NCBI GenBank assembly: GCA_020723345.1
Contig: DYJA01000015.1
Location: 1 to 64,000, forward strand
Reading direction: 5' to 3'
DNA length: 64,000 nt
Origin: Candidatus Aquidulcis sp.
GTDB taxonomy: Bacteria; Chloroflexota; Anaerolineae; UBA4142
The notes under the pieces were generated by a model that saw only the letters and a list, made by a program, of their open reading frames with translations, searched no databases and was not told the origin of the DNA. Both the position numbers and the translations under genes were made by a program. Shown piece by piece: positions 42,647 through 51,523 of the stretch. Every line of letters begins with the position of its first letter. Positions within the stretch are counted from its first letter, which is position 1.

Positions 42647-43174
42647 ATGAACTATTGGCATGCTTTGAACACCAAACCGCATAAAGAGCGTGAGGTCGAA
42701 GCGTTCCTCAAAGATCGCGGCATTCAAGTCTATTTCCCGACGATCCCCGCGCCGCGGCGTTCGCGCGTTCCGCAATTCCGCGCTTTTTTCCCAGGGTATC
42801 TCTTTGCGTACACCGATTTGGACGCAGTTGGCTTGTGGACGGTGCATTACGCGCCCGGAATGCGCGGGGTGGTGATGTTCGGCGGCAAGCCCGCGTGCGT
42901 GGCGGAAGCGGTGATCGACGCGCTTCGCGAACGGCTGGCGCGCGTCGATGTGGTCGATACGTTGGGGGAGGCGTTGCAGCCGGGCGATCGGGTCTTGGTT
43001 ACATCGGGACCGCTGGTGGACTTGGAAGCGGTGTTCGACCGCAAATTGTCGCCGGATGGGCGCGTCCGTATTTTGATCCGGGTGCTGCAACGCTGGACGC
43101 CCGTCGCGATCGAAGCGGACACGCTGCGGAGAACCCGGGGGTTGCCGCGGCGCGATCTGGTTGCTTGCGCGTAA
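42647..43174 (+). CDS. Specialised NusG paralogue (RfaH/LoaP/UpxY type)
   Basis: Protein of 175 residues. NGN domain: YWHALNTKPHKEREVEAFLK, VYFPTI, FFPGYLFAYTDLD. C-terminal KOW-like domain with ALQPGDRVLVTSGPLVDLEA. It is shorter than typical NusG and heads a polysaccharide locus, so it most likely works as an operon-specific antiterminator that travels with RNA polymerase through the ~21 kb downstream. The housekeeping nusG would lie in a secE-rplK context, which is absent here. Confidence 0.85.
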   Translation: MNYWHALNTKPHKEREVEAFLKDRGIQVYFPTIPAPRRSRVPQFRAFFPGYLFAYTDLDAVGLWTVHYAPGMRGVVMFGGKPACVAEAVIDALRERLARVDVVDTLGEALQPGDRVLVTSGPLVDLEAVFDRKLSPDGRVRILIRVLQRWTPVAIEADTLRRTRGLPRRDLVACA

Positions 43175-43282
43175 TCGGCTGTCAGTTCGTTTTGTTCAGC
43201 GATGTTCTAGTGCATTGTGGCTGCCCTGCAAGCGTCTGACGTTTGATGTTGTGGCGCGCTTGTGTGCGGGCAGTTTTTTGTC

Positions 43283-43310
43283 GTAGGGGCGTTTAATTAA
43301 ACGCCCTTAC
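43283..43310. repeat. Palindrome upstream of galE
   Basis: GTAGGGGCGTTTAA pairs with TTAAACGCCCTTAC with one mismatch. No further gene is seen between 43175 and 43390. Confidence 0.65.
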
Positions 43311-43390
43311 AAAACCACCCATTCCGGCAATTGCGAAAATTGTTGGAAGGGCGGAGCGCGCCTAAAGCAGAAAAAATTCGCGAGGTCACC

Positions 43391-44371
43391 ATGAAAATTC
43401 TCGTTACCGGCGCGGCGGGTTACATCGGCAGCGTCGTCACCGATCAACTGATCGAGCAAGGACATCAAGTCCTCGCGCTCGACAATCTGAAGAACGGGCA
43501 TCGCGCGGCGGTGCATCCGGCGGCGACTTTTACGCAGTTGGAATTGCTCGACGCGGACGCGCTGACCGCGTTCCTGCGCGCGAATCCGGTGGACGCAGTC
43601 GTGCATCTGGCGGCGGAAGCGTTGGTGGATGTTTCGATGCGCGATCCCAGTTTGTTCTATCGCGTGAACGTCGTGGGCGGTTTGAATCTGCTGGACGCGA
43701 TGGTCGCCGCGAACGTCAAGCGCATCGTTTTCTCCTCGACCGCCGCGGTGTACGGCGAACCGGTGAATTTGCCGATCACGGAAGAGTCGCGGCAAATGCC
43801 GGTGAATCCGTACGGCGAATCTAAGCGCGCGTTCGAACGGATCCTGGAACGCTTTCAAATGGCGCACGGGATCAATTTTGTCGCGCTGCGCTATTTCAAC
43901 GCGTGCGGCGCGACGGAGCGCTGCGGCGAGTTTCACGTCCCCGAAACGCACATCATCCCGATCCTCTTTGAAGTCGTCCTCGGTCAGCGCAAGCGATTCA
44001 ATTTGTTCGGCACGGATTACGATACGTCCGATGGGACGTGCATCCGCGATTACATTCACGTCTGGGACATTGCGAACGCGCACGTGCTCGCGCTCGCGCA
44101 GCTGGATCGCTTGCAAGCGCGCGTGTTCAACATGGGCAACGGCGCGGGCTATTCGAATCAGCAAGTCATCGAAACGGTGCAGCGCGTGACCGGCAAAGAG
44201 ATTCCGTACATTCACGCGCCGCGGCGACCGGGCGATCCCGCGCGACTCGTCGCGAGTTCGGAGCGGATTCGCCGCGAATTGGGCTGGACGCCGCGCTATC
44301 CGGAACTCGCCACGATGGTCGAGACCGCGTGGAAGTGGCGGCAAAAACATCCCAAGGGGTACACCGGATAA
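43391..44371 (+). CDS. galE: UDP-glucose 4-epimerase
   Basis: Short-chain dehydrogenase-type epimerase of 326 residues. NAD-binding VTGAAGYIGSVVTDQLIEQG, substrate/catalytic SSTAAVYGEP and NPYGESKRAFE (YxxxK), and IRDYIHVWDIANAH. Supplies UDP-galactose for glycan synthesis. The ATG at 43391 has GAGG at good spacing. Confidence 0.92.
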   Translation: MKILVTGAAGYIGSVVTDQLIEQGHQVLALDNLKNGHRAAVHPAATFTQLELLDADALTAFLRANPVDAVVHLAAEALVDVSMRDPSLFYRVNVVGGLNLLDAMVAANVKRIVFSSTAAVYGEPVNLPITEESRQMPVNPYGESKRAFERILERFQMAHGINFVALRYFNACGATERCGEFHVPETHIIPILFEVVLGQRKRFNLFGTDYDTSDGTCIRDYIHVWDIANAHVLALAQLDRLQARVFNMGNGAGYSNQQVIETVQRVTGKEIPYIHAPRRPGDPARLVASSERIRRELGWTPRYPELATMVETAWKWRQKHPKGYTG

Positions 44372-45109
44372 TTGTCCCGCGTTCGACTTTACCTCGACCG
44401 CCAGGCGAGCAATCTGGGGCGGTATTTCCTCGAACAGTTTCTCCAGTGGCTCTGCGGCGGCATTCCGACGATCATCGGCATCGGATTGCGCGCGGTCGTT
44501 TATCGCGCGATGATGCGAATGGACGGCGTCGTCGCGATTGAAGCGAACGTGCGGATCCGTTTCGCCGATCAGATCCGGCTCGCGCGCGGCGTCTATCTCG
44601 ACGAAGGCGTGTACTTGCACGCGACGCCGAATGGAATCGAGATCGGCGAGAACACGTTCGTGATGCACCACGCGGAACTGCACGTCTACAATTTTCGTAA
44701 CTTGCCAAACGCGGGAATCAAGATCGGCAAGAATTGCTTGATCAGCGAATTCAACGTTCTGCGCGGTCAAGGCGGCATCACGATTGGCGATAATGTGTAC
44801 ACCGCGCCGCTCGTGCAGATGGCGGCGATCAATCACGTCTGCACCGATCCGAATGTGCCGATCATCAAGCAAGGGATCACCGCGCAAGGCATCGTGATCG
44901 AAGACGACGCGTGGATCGGCGCGGGCGCGATCATTCTCGACGGCGTGCGCGTCGGCAAAGGCGCGGTCGTCGCGGCGGGCGCGGTCGTGACGCAAGACGT
45001 ACCGCCGCACGCGATTGTCGGCGGCGTACCGGCGAAAGTGATCAAGGCGATTGATGGAACAGAATCGAATGGGTTGCCGGTGTACATGGAAACGTGGCGC
45101 GAGGCGTGA
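44372..45109 (+). CDS. Hexapeptide-repeat acyltransferase
   Basis: Left-handed beta-helix transferase of 245 residues starting at a TTG directly after the galE stop. It shows hexapeptide repeats ([60 protein letters not shown]). Similar to sugar O-acetyltransferases of the WbbJ/LacA type. Likely modifies a glycan precursor. Confidence 0.8.
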   Translation: MSRVRLYLDRQASNLGRYFLEQFLQWLCGGIPTIIGIGLRAVVYRAMMRMDGVVAIEANVRIRFADQIRLARGVYLDEGVYLHATPNGIEIGENTFVMHHAELHVYNFRNLPNAGIKIGKNCLISEFNVLRGQGGITIGDNVYTAPLVQMAAINHVCTDPNVPIIKQGITAQGIVIEDDAWIGAGAIILDGVRVGKGAVVAAGAVVTQDVPPHAIVGGVPAKVIKAIDGTESNGLPVYMETWREA

Positions 45110-45131
45110 TACGTAATGCGTGCGGCTTGAG

Positions 45132-46127
45132 ATGCGATTGGGTTTGAAGGTTCTTGCGGGTGTGGTGTTCGTTGCATTACTTGGGGCGGTCGCTTGGCAA
45201 TTCGCGCAGAGCGATGCGCTGAGCAAACAAGTGCAGCAAGCGCGCGCGGAGCAAACCCAGGTCGCGGCAACGTTGCAAGTGAATCGCGCAGAGTTGGGCG
45301 CGGCGCAAACCCAAGCGAACATGCTCGCGACGCGCGTCGCCGATTTGCAGACGCAGTTGCAAACCGCGCGCGCGTCCCAGGTCATCACGCGTACGGAGAA
45401 TCTTTCGTTCGTCAGCGATCTCGACGGAACGACGCAGCGGTACTTGTTGATCGCGCCGGAAAATCTCGGGGCGACGCGCGTGCCGTTGATCGTTTATTTG
45501 CACAGCATGGGGAATGGCGCGGACGAAATTCTCAAATGGCGCGCGCATCAAGAATCGCTCGTCGCGAATCTGATGCGACGCGGCGCGATCATCGCCAGCC
45601 CCGCGTATCGCGGTGACTCGTGGCTCAATCCGGCGGCGACGGCGGACGTGACGCAAATGATTCGCCAACTCAAGAATCGTTTTGCGATTAGCGCGGTTAT
45701 TGTTGCCGGATATTCGATGGGCGGCACCGCGGCGGTGATGTATTCGCTCCTCGCGCCGCAGGACATCGCGGTAGATGGCATCGTCGCGGCGGCATTCGCA
45801 AGTGACGTGATTGATTTGTTTGCCGAGACGAAGAACGCGCAAGTCAAAGAATCGCTGCGCGTCGCGTACGGCGGCACGCCAACCGAAAAACCTCAAGTGT
45901 ACGAAGAGCGCGCGCTGTTGCGAAATATTATCCGCTTGCCCGCCAAGATGCCGGTTGCGTTGTACGCGTCGTACTCCGATTCGATGATTCCGCCAGCGCA
46001 GCAGACGCGCCTGCGCGATGCGCTGAACAAGCGCGGTAACCCGGTATTGTTCGCGCAAATTCCCGGCGATCATCAAGTTGACGGCTTGGACGAAGGATTT
46101 GCGTTCGTGCTGAACCGTGTCAAGTAG
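45132..46127 (+). CDS. Secreted alpha/beta hydrolase with N-terminal coiled coil
   Basis: About 331 residues. Signal-anchor helix (about 3-22), Ala/Gln-rich coiled coil (about 25-85), then a prolyl-oligopeptidase-like hydrolase domain. The nucleophile elbow is VAGYSMGGTAAVM, with a likely His in IPGDHQVDGLDE. Substrate unknown; a deacylase or esterase for the exported glycan is possible. The stop codon lies in the left arm of the palindrome at 46125. Confidence 0.75.
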   Translation: MRLGLKVLAGVVFVALLGAVAWQFAQSDALSKQVQQARAEQTQVAATLQVNRAELGAAQTQANMLATRVADLQTQLQTARASQVITRTENLSFVSDLDGTTQRYLLIAPENLGATRVPLIVYLHSMGNGADEILKWRAHQESLVANLMRRGAIIASPAYRGDSWLNPAATADVTQMIRQLKNRFAISAVIVAGYSMGGTAAVMYSLLAPQDIAVDGIVAAAFASDVIDLFAETKNAQVKESLRVAYGGTPTEKPQVYEERALLRNIIRLPAKMPVALYASYSDSMIPPAQQTRLRDALNKRGNPVLFAQIPGDHQVDGLDEGFAFVLNRVK

Positions 46128-46148
46128 GACAAATTTCAAATTTGTCCA
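46125..46148. repeat. Third copy of the GGACAAATTT palindrome
   Basis: TAGGACAAATTT / CAAATTTGTCCA, matching the copies at 1-25 and 47-72. Here it supplies the stop codon of the hydrolase and lies 10 nt before the next ATG. Confidence 0.75.
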
Positions 46149-46157
46149 ACGAGTAAA

Positions 46158-47360
46158 ATGAAAACCCTTTCCCTCATCATTCCCGCGTACAACGAAGAAG
46201 ACGGCATTGCGCAAATCATCGAACGCGCGCTGACTACGCAAGCCGCGCTGCGAGAATTGGAATTAGACTTGGAAGTGATCGTCGTGGACGATGGCTCGTG
46301 CGATCACACCGCGCGCGTCGCGACCCAGTATCCCCACGTGCGCGTGATCAAGCATCCGCGCAATCGTGGGTACGGCGCGGCGATCAAGACCGGTTTTCGC
46401 TGCGCGTCCGGCGACTGGCTCGCGTTCATCGACGCGGACGGCACGTATCCGCCGGAGTCGCTGCCGAACTTGTGCCGCGCGGCAATCGCACAGCAAGCCG
46501 ATTTGGTGATCGGCTCGCGGATGAGCGGCGCGCGCAGCGAGATGCCGATCACGCGGCGCGTTGGCAACCTGGCGTACGCGACGCTGTTGAGTTTGATCGG
46601 CAATCGCGTCGTGCGCGATACGACGAGCGGAATGCGCGTTTTGCGCCGCGACGCGCTCAAGTGTTTGTATCCGCTCTCGGACGGTTTGGACTTTACACCA
46701 GCGATGAGTACGCGCGCGCTGCACGAAAATCTCAAAACAATCGAAGTGCCGATTCCGTACGCCGAGCGCGTGGGGCGCAGCAAATTGAACGTCGTGCGCG
46801 ACGGCGTGCGTTTTACGAATACGATTGTGTGGACGGCGCTGACGTACAACCCGGTGCGCCTCCTGGGCTTCGTTTCGCTCGCGCTGGCGGCAATTGCGGT
46901 CGGCGTCGGTTTGTACATCGTCGCGTTGCGCGCGAGCGGCGTGACGACGTTGAACGCGTGGCAAGCGTACGCGCTCGCCGGCGCGGCGGTGTGTGGTTTC
47001 GCCGGAGTCAGTATCTTTTCGCTCGGCGCGATGTTCAATTATCTGGTCGCGTTGTTCGATCAACAACCGATCAAGCGCGGACTGTTCGGCAAACCGGTTT
47101 TCGATCCACCGCTCGACCGGCATTTTGGGTGGCTGGGAATCGTCCTCGTCATCGGCGGTGTGTCGCTTAGCGTTAGCGCGTTGGCGTTCGCGCTGAACGG
47201 CTGGGACTTGGCGCGCCTGTGGTTGTATTTGCTCGCGAGTGCGCTCTTGGTGATCATTGGAATTCAGCTGACGACTTTTTGGTTGGTGATGCGCGTGCTG
47301 GATCAGTTGGCGCAGCGTGAGGCGGCGGCGCGGCGTGATTTGGAAGACGCGGAGAATTGA
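46158..47360 (+). CDS. GT2 glycosyltransferase with C-terminal membrane helices (DPM1-like)
   Basis: Protein of 400 residues. GT-A fold N-terminus: LSLIIPAYNEEDGIAQIIER, VVDDGSCDHT, FIDADGTYPPESLP (DxD), TTSGMRVLRRD. Four membrane helices follow (about 235-260, 275-300, 330-350, 360-385). This layout matches polyprenyl-phosphate sugar synthases that load a sugar on undecaprenyl phosphate. Donor unknown. Confidence 0.85.
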   Translation: MKTLSLIIPAYNEEDGIAQIIERALTTQAALRELELDLEVIVVDDGSCDHTARVATQYPHVRVIKHPRNRGYGAAIKTGFRCASGDWLAFIDADGTYPPESLPNLCRAAIAQQADLVIGSRMSGARSEMPITRRVGNLAYATLLSLIGNRVVRDTTSGMRVLRRDALKCLYPLSDGLDFTPAMSTRALHENLKTIEVPIPYAERVGRSKLNVVRDGVRFTNTIVWTALTYNPVRLLGFVSLALAAIAVGVGLYIVALRASGVTTLNAWQAYALAGAAVCGFAGVSIFSLGAMFNYLVALFDQQPIKRGLFGKPVFDPPLDRHFGWLGIVLVIGGVSLSVSALAFALNGWDLARLWLYLLASALLVIIGIQLTTFWLVMRVLDQLAQREAAARRDLEDAEN

Positions 47361-48988
47361 TGGCAGAGGATATTCGCGCTGTAAACCTCGGCACGCGCAC
47401 GCGCCAACGCGTGCCCGCCGCGCAATTCCCGGACGCGGGACGCGTCGCGCGTGTCGTCGAACGCGAACGACCGCCAGACGCGGTCGACGTGTTGCTGGTC
47501 AATCCGCCCGCGCCGGACGGCGGCATTTGGATTCGCAGTCAGCATCGCGTCGGGCGTAAATCGCGCGAGAATATGCTGTGGCCGCAGGTTTCGCTCGCGC
47601 AACTCGCCGCGCTTTTAGTGATGGACTACAAAGTCGAAATCGTCGACGCGATTGCCGAGCGGATGTCGTGGAAAAAATTCGAAGCGTTGCTGCGCGCGAA
47701 AATGCCAAAGTATTACGTGACGCACCTGACCGCGCCGACGTTGCAGAACGATATGTACGGCGTCTTTCTGGCGAAAGCCATTGGCGCGCGCACAATCGCG
47801 TTTGGCACGCACGTCACACCGCTGCCGCGCGAATCGATGCTGCCGTTTCCCGCGCTCGATTTTGTTTTGCGCGGCGAGCCGGAGATGACGCTGCGCGAAT
47901 TGTTGGATACGCTGGAAGGGCGCGCGGCGACGGATCCGCGAATTGTCAAGTTGTTGAAGGACACAGGTACACAGGTAGACAAGGAGAGAAGTACACAAGA
48001 AGACAAGGCGACTGGCGACTTGAGTTCGATCAAGGGTTTGGTTTGGCGGAAGGATGGCGAGGTTGTAATTAACGCGGATCGCCCGTTCATTCCGAATCTC
48101 GACGATTTGCCGATTCCGCTGCACAATATGTTGCCGCTCGACAAATATCGCGGACCGATGATGAAGGGCGCGTATTCGTTCGTCGTGCCGAGTCGCGGCT
48201 GTACCGCGGGCTGTATCTTTTGCATCAAGCACGTCAGTTATCAGTGGTCGGTGCGGCTGCGGTCGCCGGAAAACATCGTGCAGGAATTGCGCGAACTGCG
48301 GAAATTGGGAATTCGCTACGTGCAGATGTACGCCGATTTGTTCACCGCCTCGCGCGAGCAAGTGGTCGGCTTGTGCAAGTTGATGATCGAAGAAAAGTTG
48401 GACATCAAGTGGATGTGCAACAGCCGCGTCGATTACGTCGACGAAGAGATGCTGCGCTTGATGGCGCAAGCCGGGTGCTGGATGATTACCTGGGGAATCG
48501 AATCGGGGAACGCGGAGATTTTGAAGCGCGCGCACAAAGGGACGGATCCAACCAAAGCCGCGCGCGCGTTGGCGTGGGCGCGCAAAGCCGGCATCAAGAA
48601 CTGGGGCTATTTCATTATCGGCTTGCCGGGCGAAACGGAAGAGACAATCCAGGAAACGATTGCGTTCTCGAAAAAGTTGCCGCTCGACATCGCGCTCTTT
48701 CACATCGCCGCGCCGTACCCCGGCACGCCGTTCTTCTTCGAGGTCGTCGAAAATGGTTGGTTTCGACCGGGGACGCGTTGGGAAGAAGTCGACATGGAGC
48801 GTTCGACGGTGCTCGATTATCCGCAGTTGTCGGCGGAACGCTTGGAGTATTGGCAAAAGCGCGCGTTCCGCGAATGGGCGTTTCGCCCGCGTCCGCTGTT
48901 GACGTTTTTGCAAAGCATGAATAGCTGGGAAGGGCTCAAGTCGGCGTTCAGCATCGCGACACAACATTTTGGGTGGGTGGCGGAGTAG
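47360..48988 (+). CDS. B12-binding radical SAM protein (BchE-like)
   Basis: Protein of 542 residues. A cobalamin-binding-type N-terminal domain (VDVLLVNPPAPDGGIWI, VEIVDAIAERM) precedes a radical SAM core with the [4Fe-4S] motif CTAGCIFC in PSRGCTAGCIFCIKHVSY. Later motifs are GIESGNAEILKRAHKGTD and GYFIIGLPGETEETIQETI. Could methylate or rearrange a sugar or lipid; family members vary. A hydrophilic insertion of about 20 residues (47960-48015) is encoded by repeat-like DNA. It overlaps the GT2 stop. Confidence 0.85.
   Translation: MAEDIRAVNLGTRTRQRVPAAQFPDAGRVARVVERERPPDAVDVLLVNPPAPDGGIWIRSQHRVGRKSRENMLWPQVSLAQLAALLVMDYKVEIVDAIAERMSWKKFEALLRAKMPKYYVTHLTAPTLQNDMYGVFLAKAIGARTIAFGTHVTPLPRESMLPFPALDFVLRGEPEMTLRELLDTLEGRAATDPRIVKLLKDTGTQVDKERSTQEDKATGDLSSIKGLVWRKDGEVVINADRPFIPNLDDLPIPLHNMLPLDKYRGPMMKGAYSFVVPSRGCTAGCIFCIKHVSYQWSVRLRSPENIVQELRELRKLGIRYVQMYADLFTASREQVVGLCKLMIEEKLDIKWMCNSRVDYVDEEMLRLMAQAGCWMITWGIESGNAEILKRAHKGTDPTKAARALAWARKAGIKNWGYFIIGLPGETEETIQETIAFSKKLPLDIALFHIAAPYPGTPFFFEVVENGWFRPGTRWEEVDMERSTVLDYPQLSAERLEYWQKRAFREWAFRPRPLLTFLQSMNSWEGLKSAFSIATQHFGWVAE
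47960..48015 (+). repeat. Repeat-like low-complexity insertion inside the radical SAM gene
   Basis: ACACAGGTACACAGGTAGAC and following purine-rich near-repeats encode about TGTQVDKERSTQEDK. The composition differs from the surrounding CGCG-rich gene, and the frame is kept. Confidence 0.65.
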
Positions 48989-49048
48989 TGAGATGGTGCG
49001 GTAGTGAGATAGTTGGATGGTTGGTTAGTTGGTTGAGGGAAGCGCGGG

Positions 49049-49393
49049 CTAGACGTAGAGGAGTTGGTTCTCGATTTCGTCGGCGGTGAGGGTGTTTTGG
49101 AGTACGGCAATTCGTCGAGCCAGTTCGTACACGTTGCGGCGCGAGCCGATAATAATTCCAAAGTGTTTCTTGTTGGCGGCGAGATAGTCACGATGGAGTT
49201 GTTCAAAGTCGAGCCGATTGTGCGTAAAAATGCAACGCCTCAGGACTACAGCGCGAACCAATTGTGTGGCATCATCTAATGCAAGTGCGTCCTCGTCTCG
49301 CGCAGTGGTAACATTAAAGCCCCGAACACGAAGAAGCGTCGCAACTAGAACCGAAACATCTTCATCCAGATAGAGATCTGCAAAGAGTTTCAT
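49049..49393 (-). CDS. DUF5615 PIN-like toxin
   Basis: Protein of 114 residues. DUF5615 pattern: KLFADLYLDEDVSVLVATLL, GFNVTTARDEDALALDDATQ, IFTHNRLDFEQLHRDY. PIN-like nuclease fold with conserved acidic residues. Paired with the DUF433 gene upstream by a 4-nt overlap, so it is the toxin of a type II module. Confidence 0.88.
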   Translation of the reverse strand: MKLFADLYLDEDVSVLVATLLRVRGFNVTTARDEDALALDDATQLVRAVVLRRCIFTHNRLDFEQLHRDYLAANKKHFGIIIGSRRNVYELARRIAVLQNTLTADEIENQLLYV

Positions 49394-49668
49394 CGTTTGA
49401 CTGCTGGGTGAACTAGTTGATCGGGCACGCGGTTGAGTTCGATATAGTGATTGATTTCGTCTTGGTGGTCACTGTAGTAACTGAGGGCATCAAACACTTG
49501 GGCGAGCGCGAGGTGCGGCAAGTGTGAGGGAATTTCTTCCGGTGAAATTCCCAGCCGCCACAATTCGACAATCGCCCGGACAGTTGTCTTGGTTCCTTGG
49601 ATGATGGGCTCGCCTTTGAGGAGTTGTGGATCTGAAACAACGTAGCGATGCGTTAGAATAGTTGCCAT
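49390..49668 (-). CDS. DUF433 antitoxin
   Basis: About 92 residues from the ATG at 49668 (GGAGAG upstream). DUF433 pattern VVSDPQLLKGEPIIQGTKTT, then VRAIVELWRLGISPEEIPSH and LALAQVFDALSYYSDHQDEI. It is a helix-turn-helix antitoxin paired with DUF5615. Confidence 0.9.
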   Translation of the reverse strand: MATILTHRYVVSDPQLLKGEPIIQGTKTTVRAIVELWRLGISPEEIPSHLPHLALAQVFDALSYYSDHQDEINHYIELNRVPDQLVHPAVKR

Positions 49669-49692
49669 AGTTCTCTCCTTCTCGCGATTGAT

Positions 49693-49721
49693 ATTATACC
49701 AGATACTTACGCTACCTTCAA
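49693..49721 (-). promoter_or_regulatory. Promoter of the DUF433/DUF5615 pair
   Basis: On the minus strand TTGAAG, 17-nt spacer, TATAAT, ending 25 nt before the antitoxin ATG. It lies over the possible start of the O-antigen ligase gene on the other strand. Confidence 0.75.
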
Positions 49722-49723
49722 CT

Positions 49724-51523
49724 GTGATTCGATTCTTTCGTACACCACTTGACCTGCCGCTCCTGCTTTTCGTCGTCAGCGCGCTGATTGGCGTGTGGGC
49801 GTCGTACGATCCGGCGACGAGTTGGCGCAAGTTCGCGCTGATCGGCGCGGCGGTCGCGATTTATTACGCGATCGTCGCGCTGCGCGCCGCGCCGCGCTGG
49901 CTCGAAATCGTCGTTTGGGTTTTTCTGATCGGCTGCGCCGCGCTGGCAGTTTTTTTTGCGACACAGTACGATTACGTCGGGGATGCCAAGTTTGGACCGA
50001 TTACGCAACTCGGTTTGTGGCTGAATCGCGTCGTGCCGCAATTGCCCTGGCATGTTTCGCACCCCAACGTCGTCGCGGGCGCGTTGGAGATTGCGCTGCC
50101 GGTGAACGTGGCGCTGGTGATCGGTCAGTCAGTCAATCAGTCAATCGGCGAACGTTCGCGCACCCGGCTGCCTAGTCGCCTGATTGCCTGGTTTACTTGC
50201 GCGCTTATTTTCTTTGGATTACTCATGTCGACTTCGCGCGGCGCGTGGCTCGCGCTGGGCGTGGTGGCGGTCGGCGCGGCGCTCGGCGTGATCGCGCGCG
50301 ATCTGTTGAAACGCTACGCGCTGCCGGTCGCGCTCATCGTCGCGCTGCTCGGGTTGATCGTCGTCGCGCAGATGGGCGACGCATTTGCGTCCGCGCTCGA
50401 CGCGCTGTTCGGCGCGATCCCGGCGGGCAATTCGGCGGTCTCGCGACTCACCCTGTTTCGGCAAGCGTGGGGGTTGGCGCAGGATTATTATTTTACCGGC
50501 GGCGGCTTGGGTACGTTCGCGATGGTCTTTTCGACGTACGCGCTGCTGATCGACGTGCCGTTCCTCACGCACGCGCACAATTTGTTTTTGGAAATTTGGA
50601 TCGAGCAGGGCTTGCTGGGTTTCGTCGCGTTCGCGTGGCTCGTCGTCGAGTTTTATCTGTGGTGTCAACGAATCGGAACGAATAAACGAATGAATTGGTT
50701 GGCGGGGGGTGGAATCGCGGCGGCGACGGTGATGTTGCTGCATGGTTTTGTGGATGTGGGATTGTATTCGAGTCGTGGGCTGCCGTTGATGTTCGTGCCG
50801 ATGGGGATAGCAATCGCGAGTCGCCAGTCGCCAGTCGCGAGTCGCCAGTCAACAGTGAACAGTGAACAGTTGGACAGTGGTCAGTCGGACAGTGGACAGT
50901 GTTCAGTGTTCAGTGTTCAGAAATCGGAACCCCCCCAGGCGCGCTTCGCAGTCGAAAATCGAAAATCGACAATTGGCGTGATGTTGTTCGTCGCGCTGGC
51001 GATACTGTTCACGGTTTACGGTTTACTGCTTACCGGCAATTCCATTGCCGCGCTGTGGTACGCGAACCTGGGAAGCGTCGCGCAGACGCGCGTCGAGTTG
51101 GGGCAGTATCGGTGGCCCAATCGGTTGGTGGAGAACGTGAGGAAAGATTGCGGAAACCTGAATGGCAAATGTGGAATGAGTGAAGCGGAAATATATTTTC
51201 GGCAAGCATTGGGGTTTGACTCTGGGAACGTGACGGCGAATCAGCGGCTGGGCGCGATTGCGCTCGCGCGCGGGGAGTACGACGCGGCGCAGGAAAACCT
51301 GGAACGCGCGTATCAACGCGATCCACAGAATATGATGACCTGGCAGTTGCTCGGCGATGCGTACTTGGCGCACGGACGTTTGGACGACGCGTACGCGCTG
51401 TGGTCGCGCGTGCCGGACGCGTCGGCGAAGCTGAACGCGGAGGCGTGGGTGCGTTACGAAAGGAACGGCGACCGCACGCGCGCGATTTGGGCAAGGGAGT
51501 TGGCGGGGAGAATCGGTAAATGA
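49724..51523 (+). CDS. O-antigen ligase-like (Wzy_C) protein with C-terminal TPR
   Basis: About 599 residues from a GTG at 49724; a TTG at 49688 is the alternative and neither has a clear ribosome site. About ten to twelve membrane helices with the Wzy/WaaL signature STSRGAWLALGVVAV and HAHNLFLEIWIEQGLLGFVA. The C-terminal ~140 residues are TPR-like (AEIYFRQALGF then LGDAYLAHGRLDDAYAL). It polymerises or ligates exported glycan. About 35 residues (50816-50922) are encoded by low-complexity repeat DNA between two helices. Confidence 0.85.
   Translation: MIRFFRTPLDLPLLLFVVSALIGVWASYDPATSWRKFALIGAAVAIYYAIVALRAAPRWLEIVVWVFLIGCAALAVFFATQYDYVGDAKFGPITQLGLWLNRVVPQLPWHVSHPNVVAGALEIALPVNVALVIGQSVNQSIGERSRTRLPSRLIAWFTCALIFFGLLMSTSRGAWLALGVVAVGAALGVIARDLLKRYALPVALIVALLGLIVVAQMGDAFASALDALFGAIPAGNSAVSRLTLFRQAWGLAQDYYFTGGGLGTFAMVFSTYALLIDVPFLTHAHNLFLEIWIEQGLLGFVAFAWLVVEFYLWCQRIGTNKRMNWLAGGGIAAATVMLLHGFVDVGLYSSRGLPLMFVPMGIAIASRQSPVASRQSTVNSEQLDSGQSDSGQCSVFSVQKSEPPQARFAVENRKSTIGVMLFVALAILFTVYGLLLTGNSIAALWYANLGSVAQTRVELGQYRWPNRLVENVRKDCGNLNGKCGMSEAEIYFRQALGFDSGNVTANQRLGAIALARGEYDAAQENLERAYQRDPQNMMTWQLLGDAYLAHGRLDDAYALWSRVPDASAKLNAEAWVRYERNGDRTRAIWARELAGRIGK
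50816..50922 (+). repeat. In-frame low-complexity insertion in the O-antigen ligase gene
   Basis: Short units (GCCAGTC, then AACAGTG, GACAGTG, GTTCAGT) are repeated over 107 bp. They encode a Ser/Gln/Val-rich loop between membrane helices without breaking the frame. Similar AACACTGTTGACTGTT units occur near 22320 and 22460. Confidence 0.8.
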
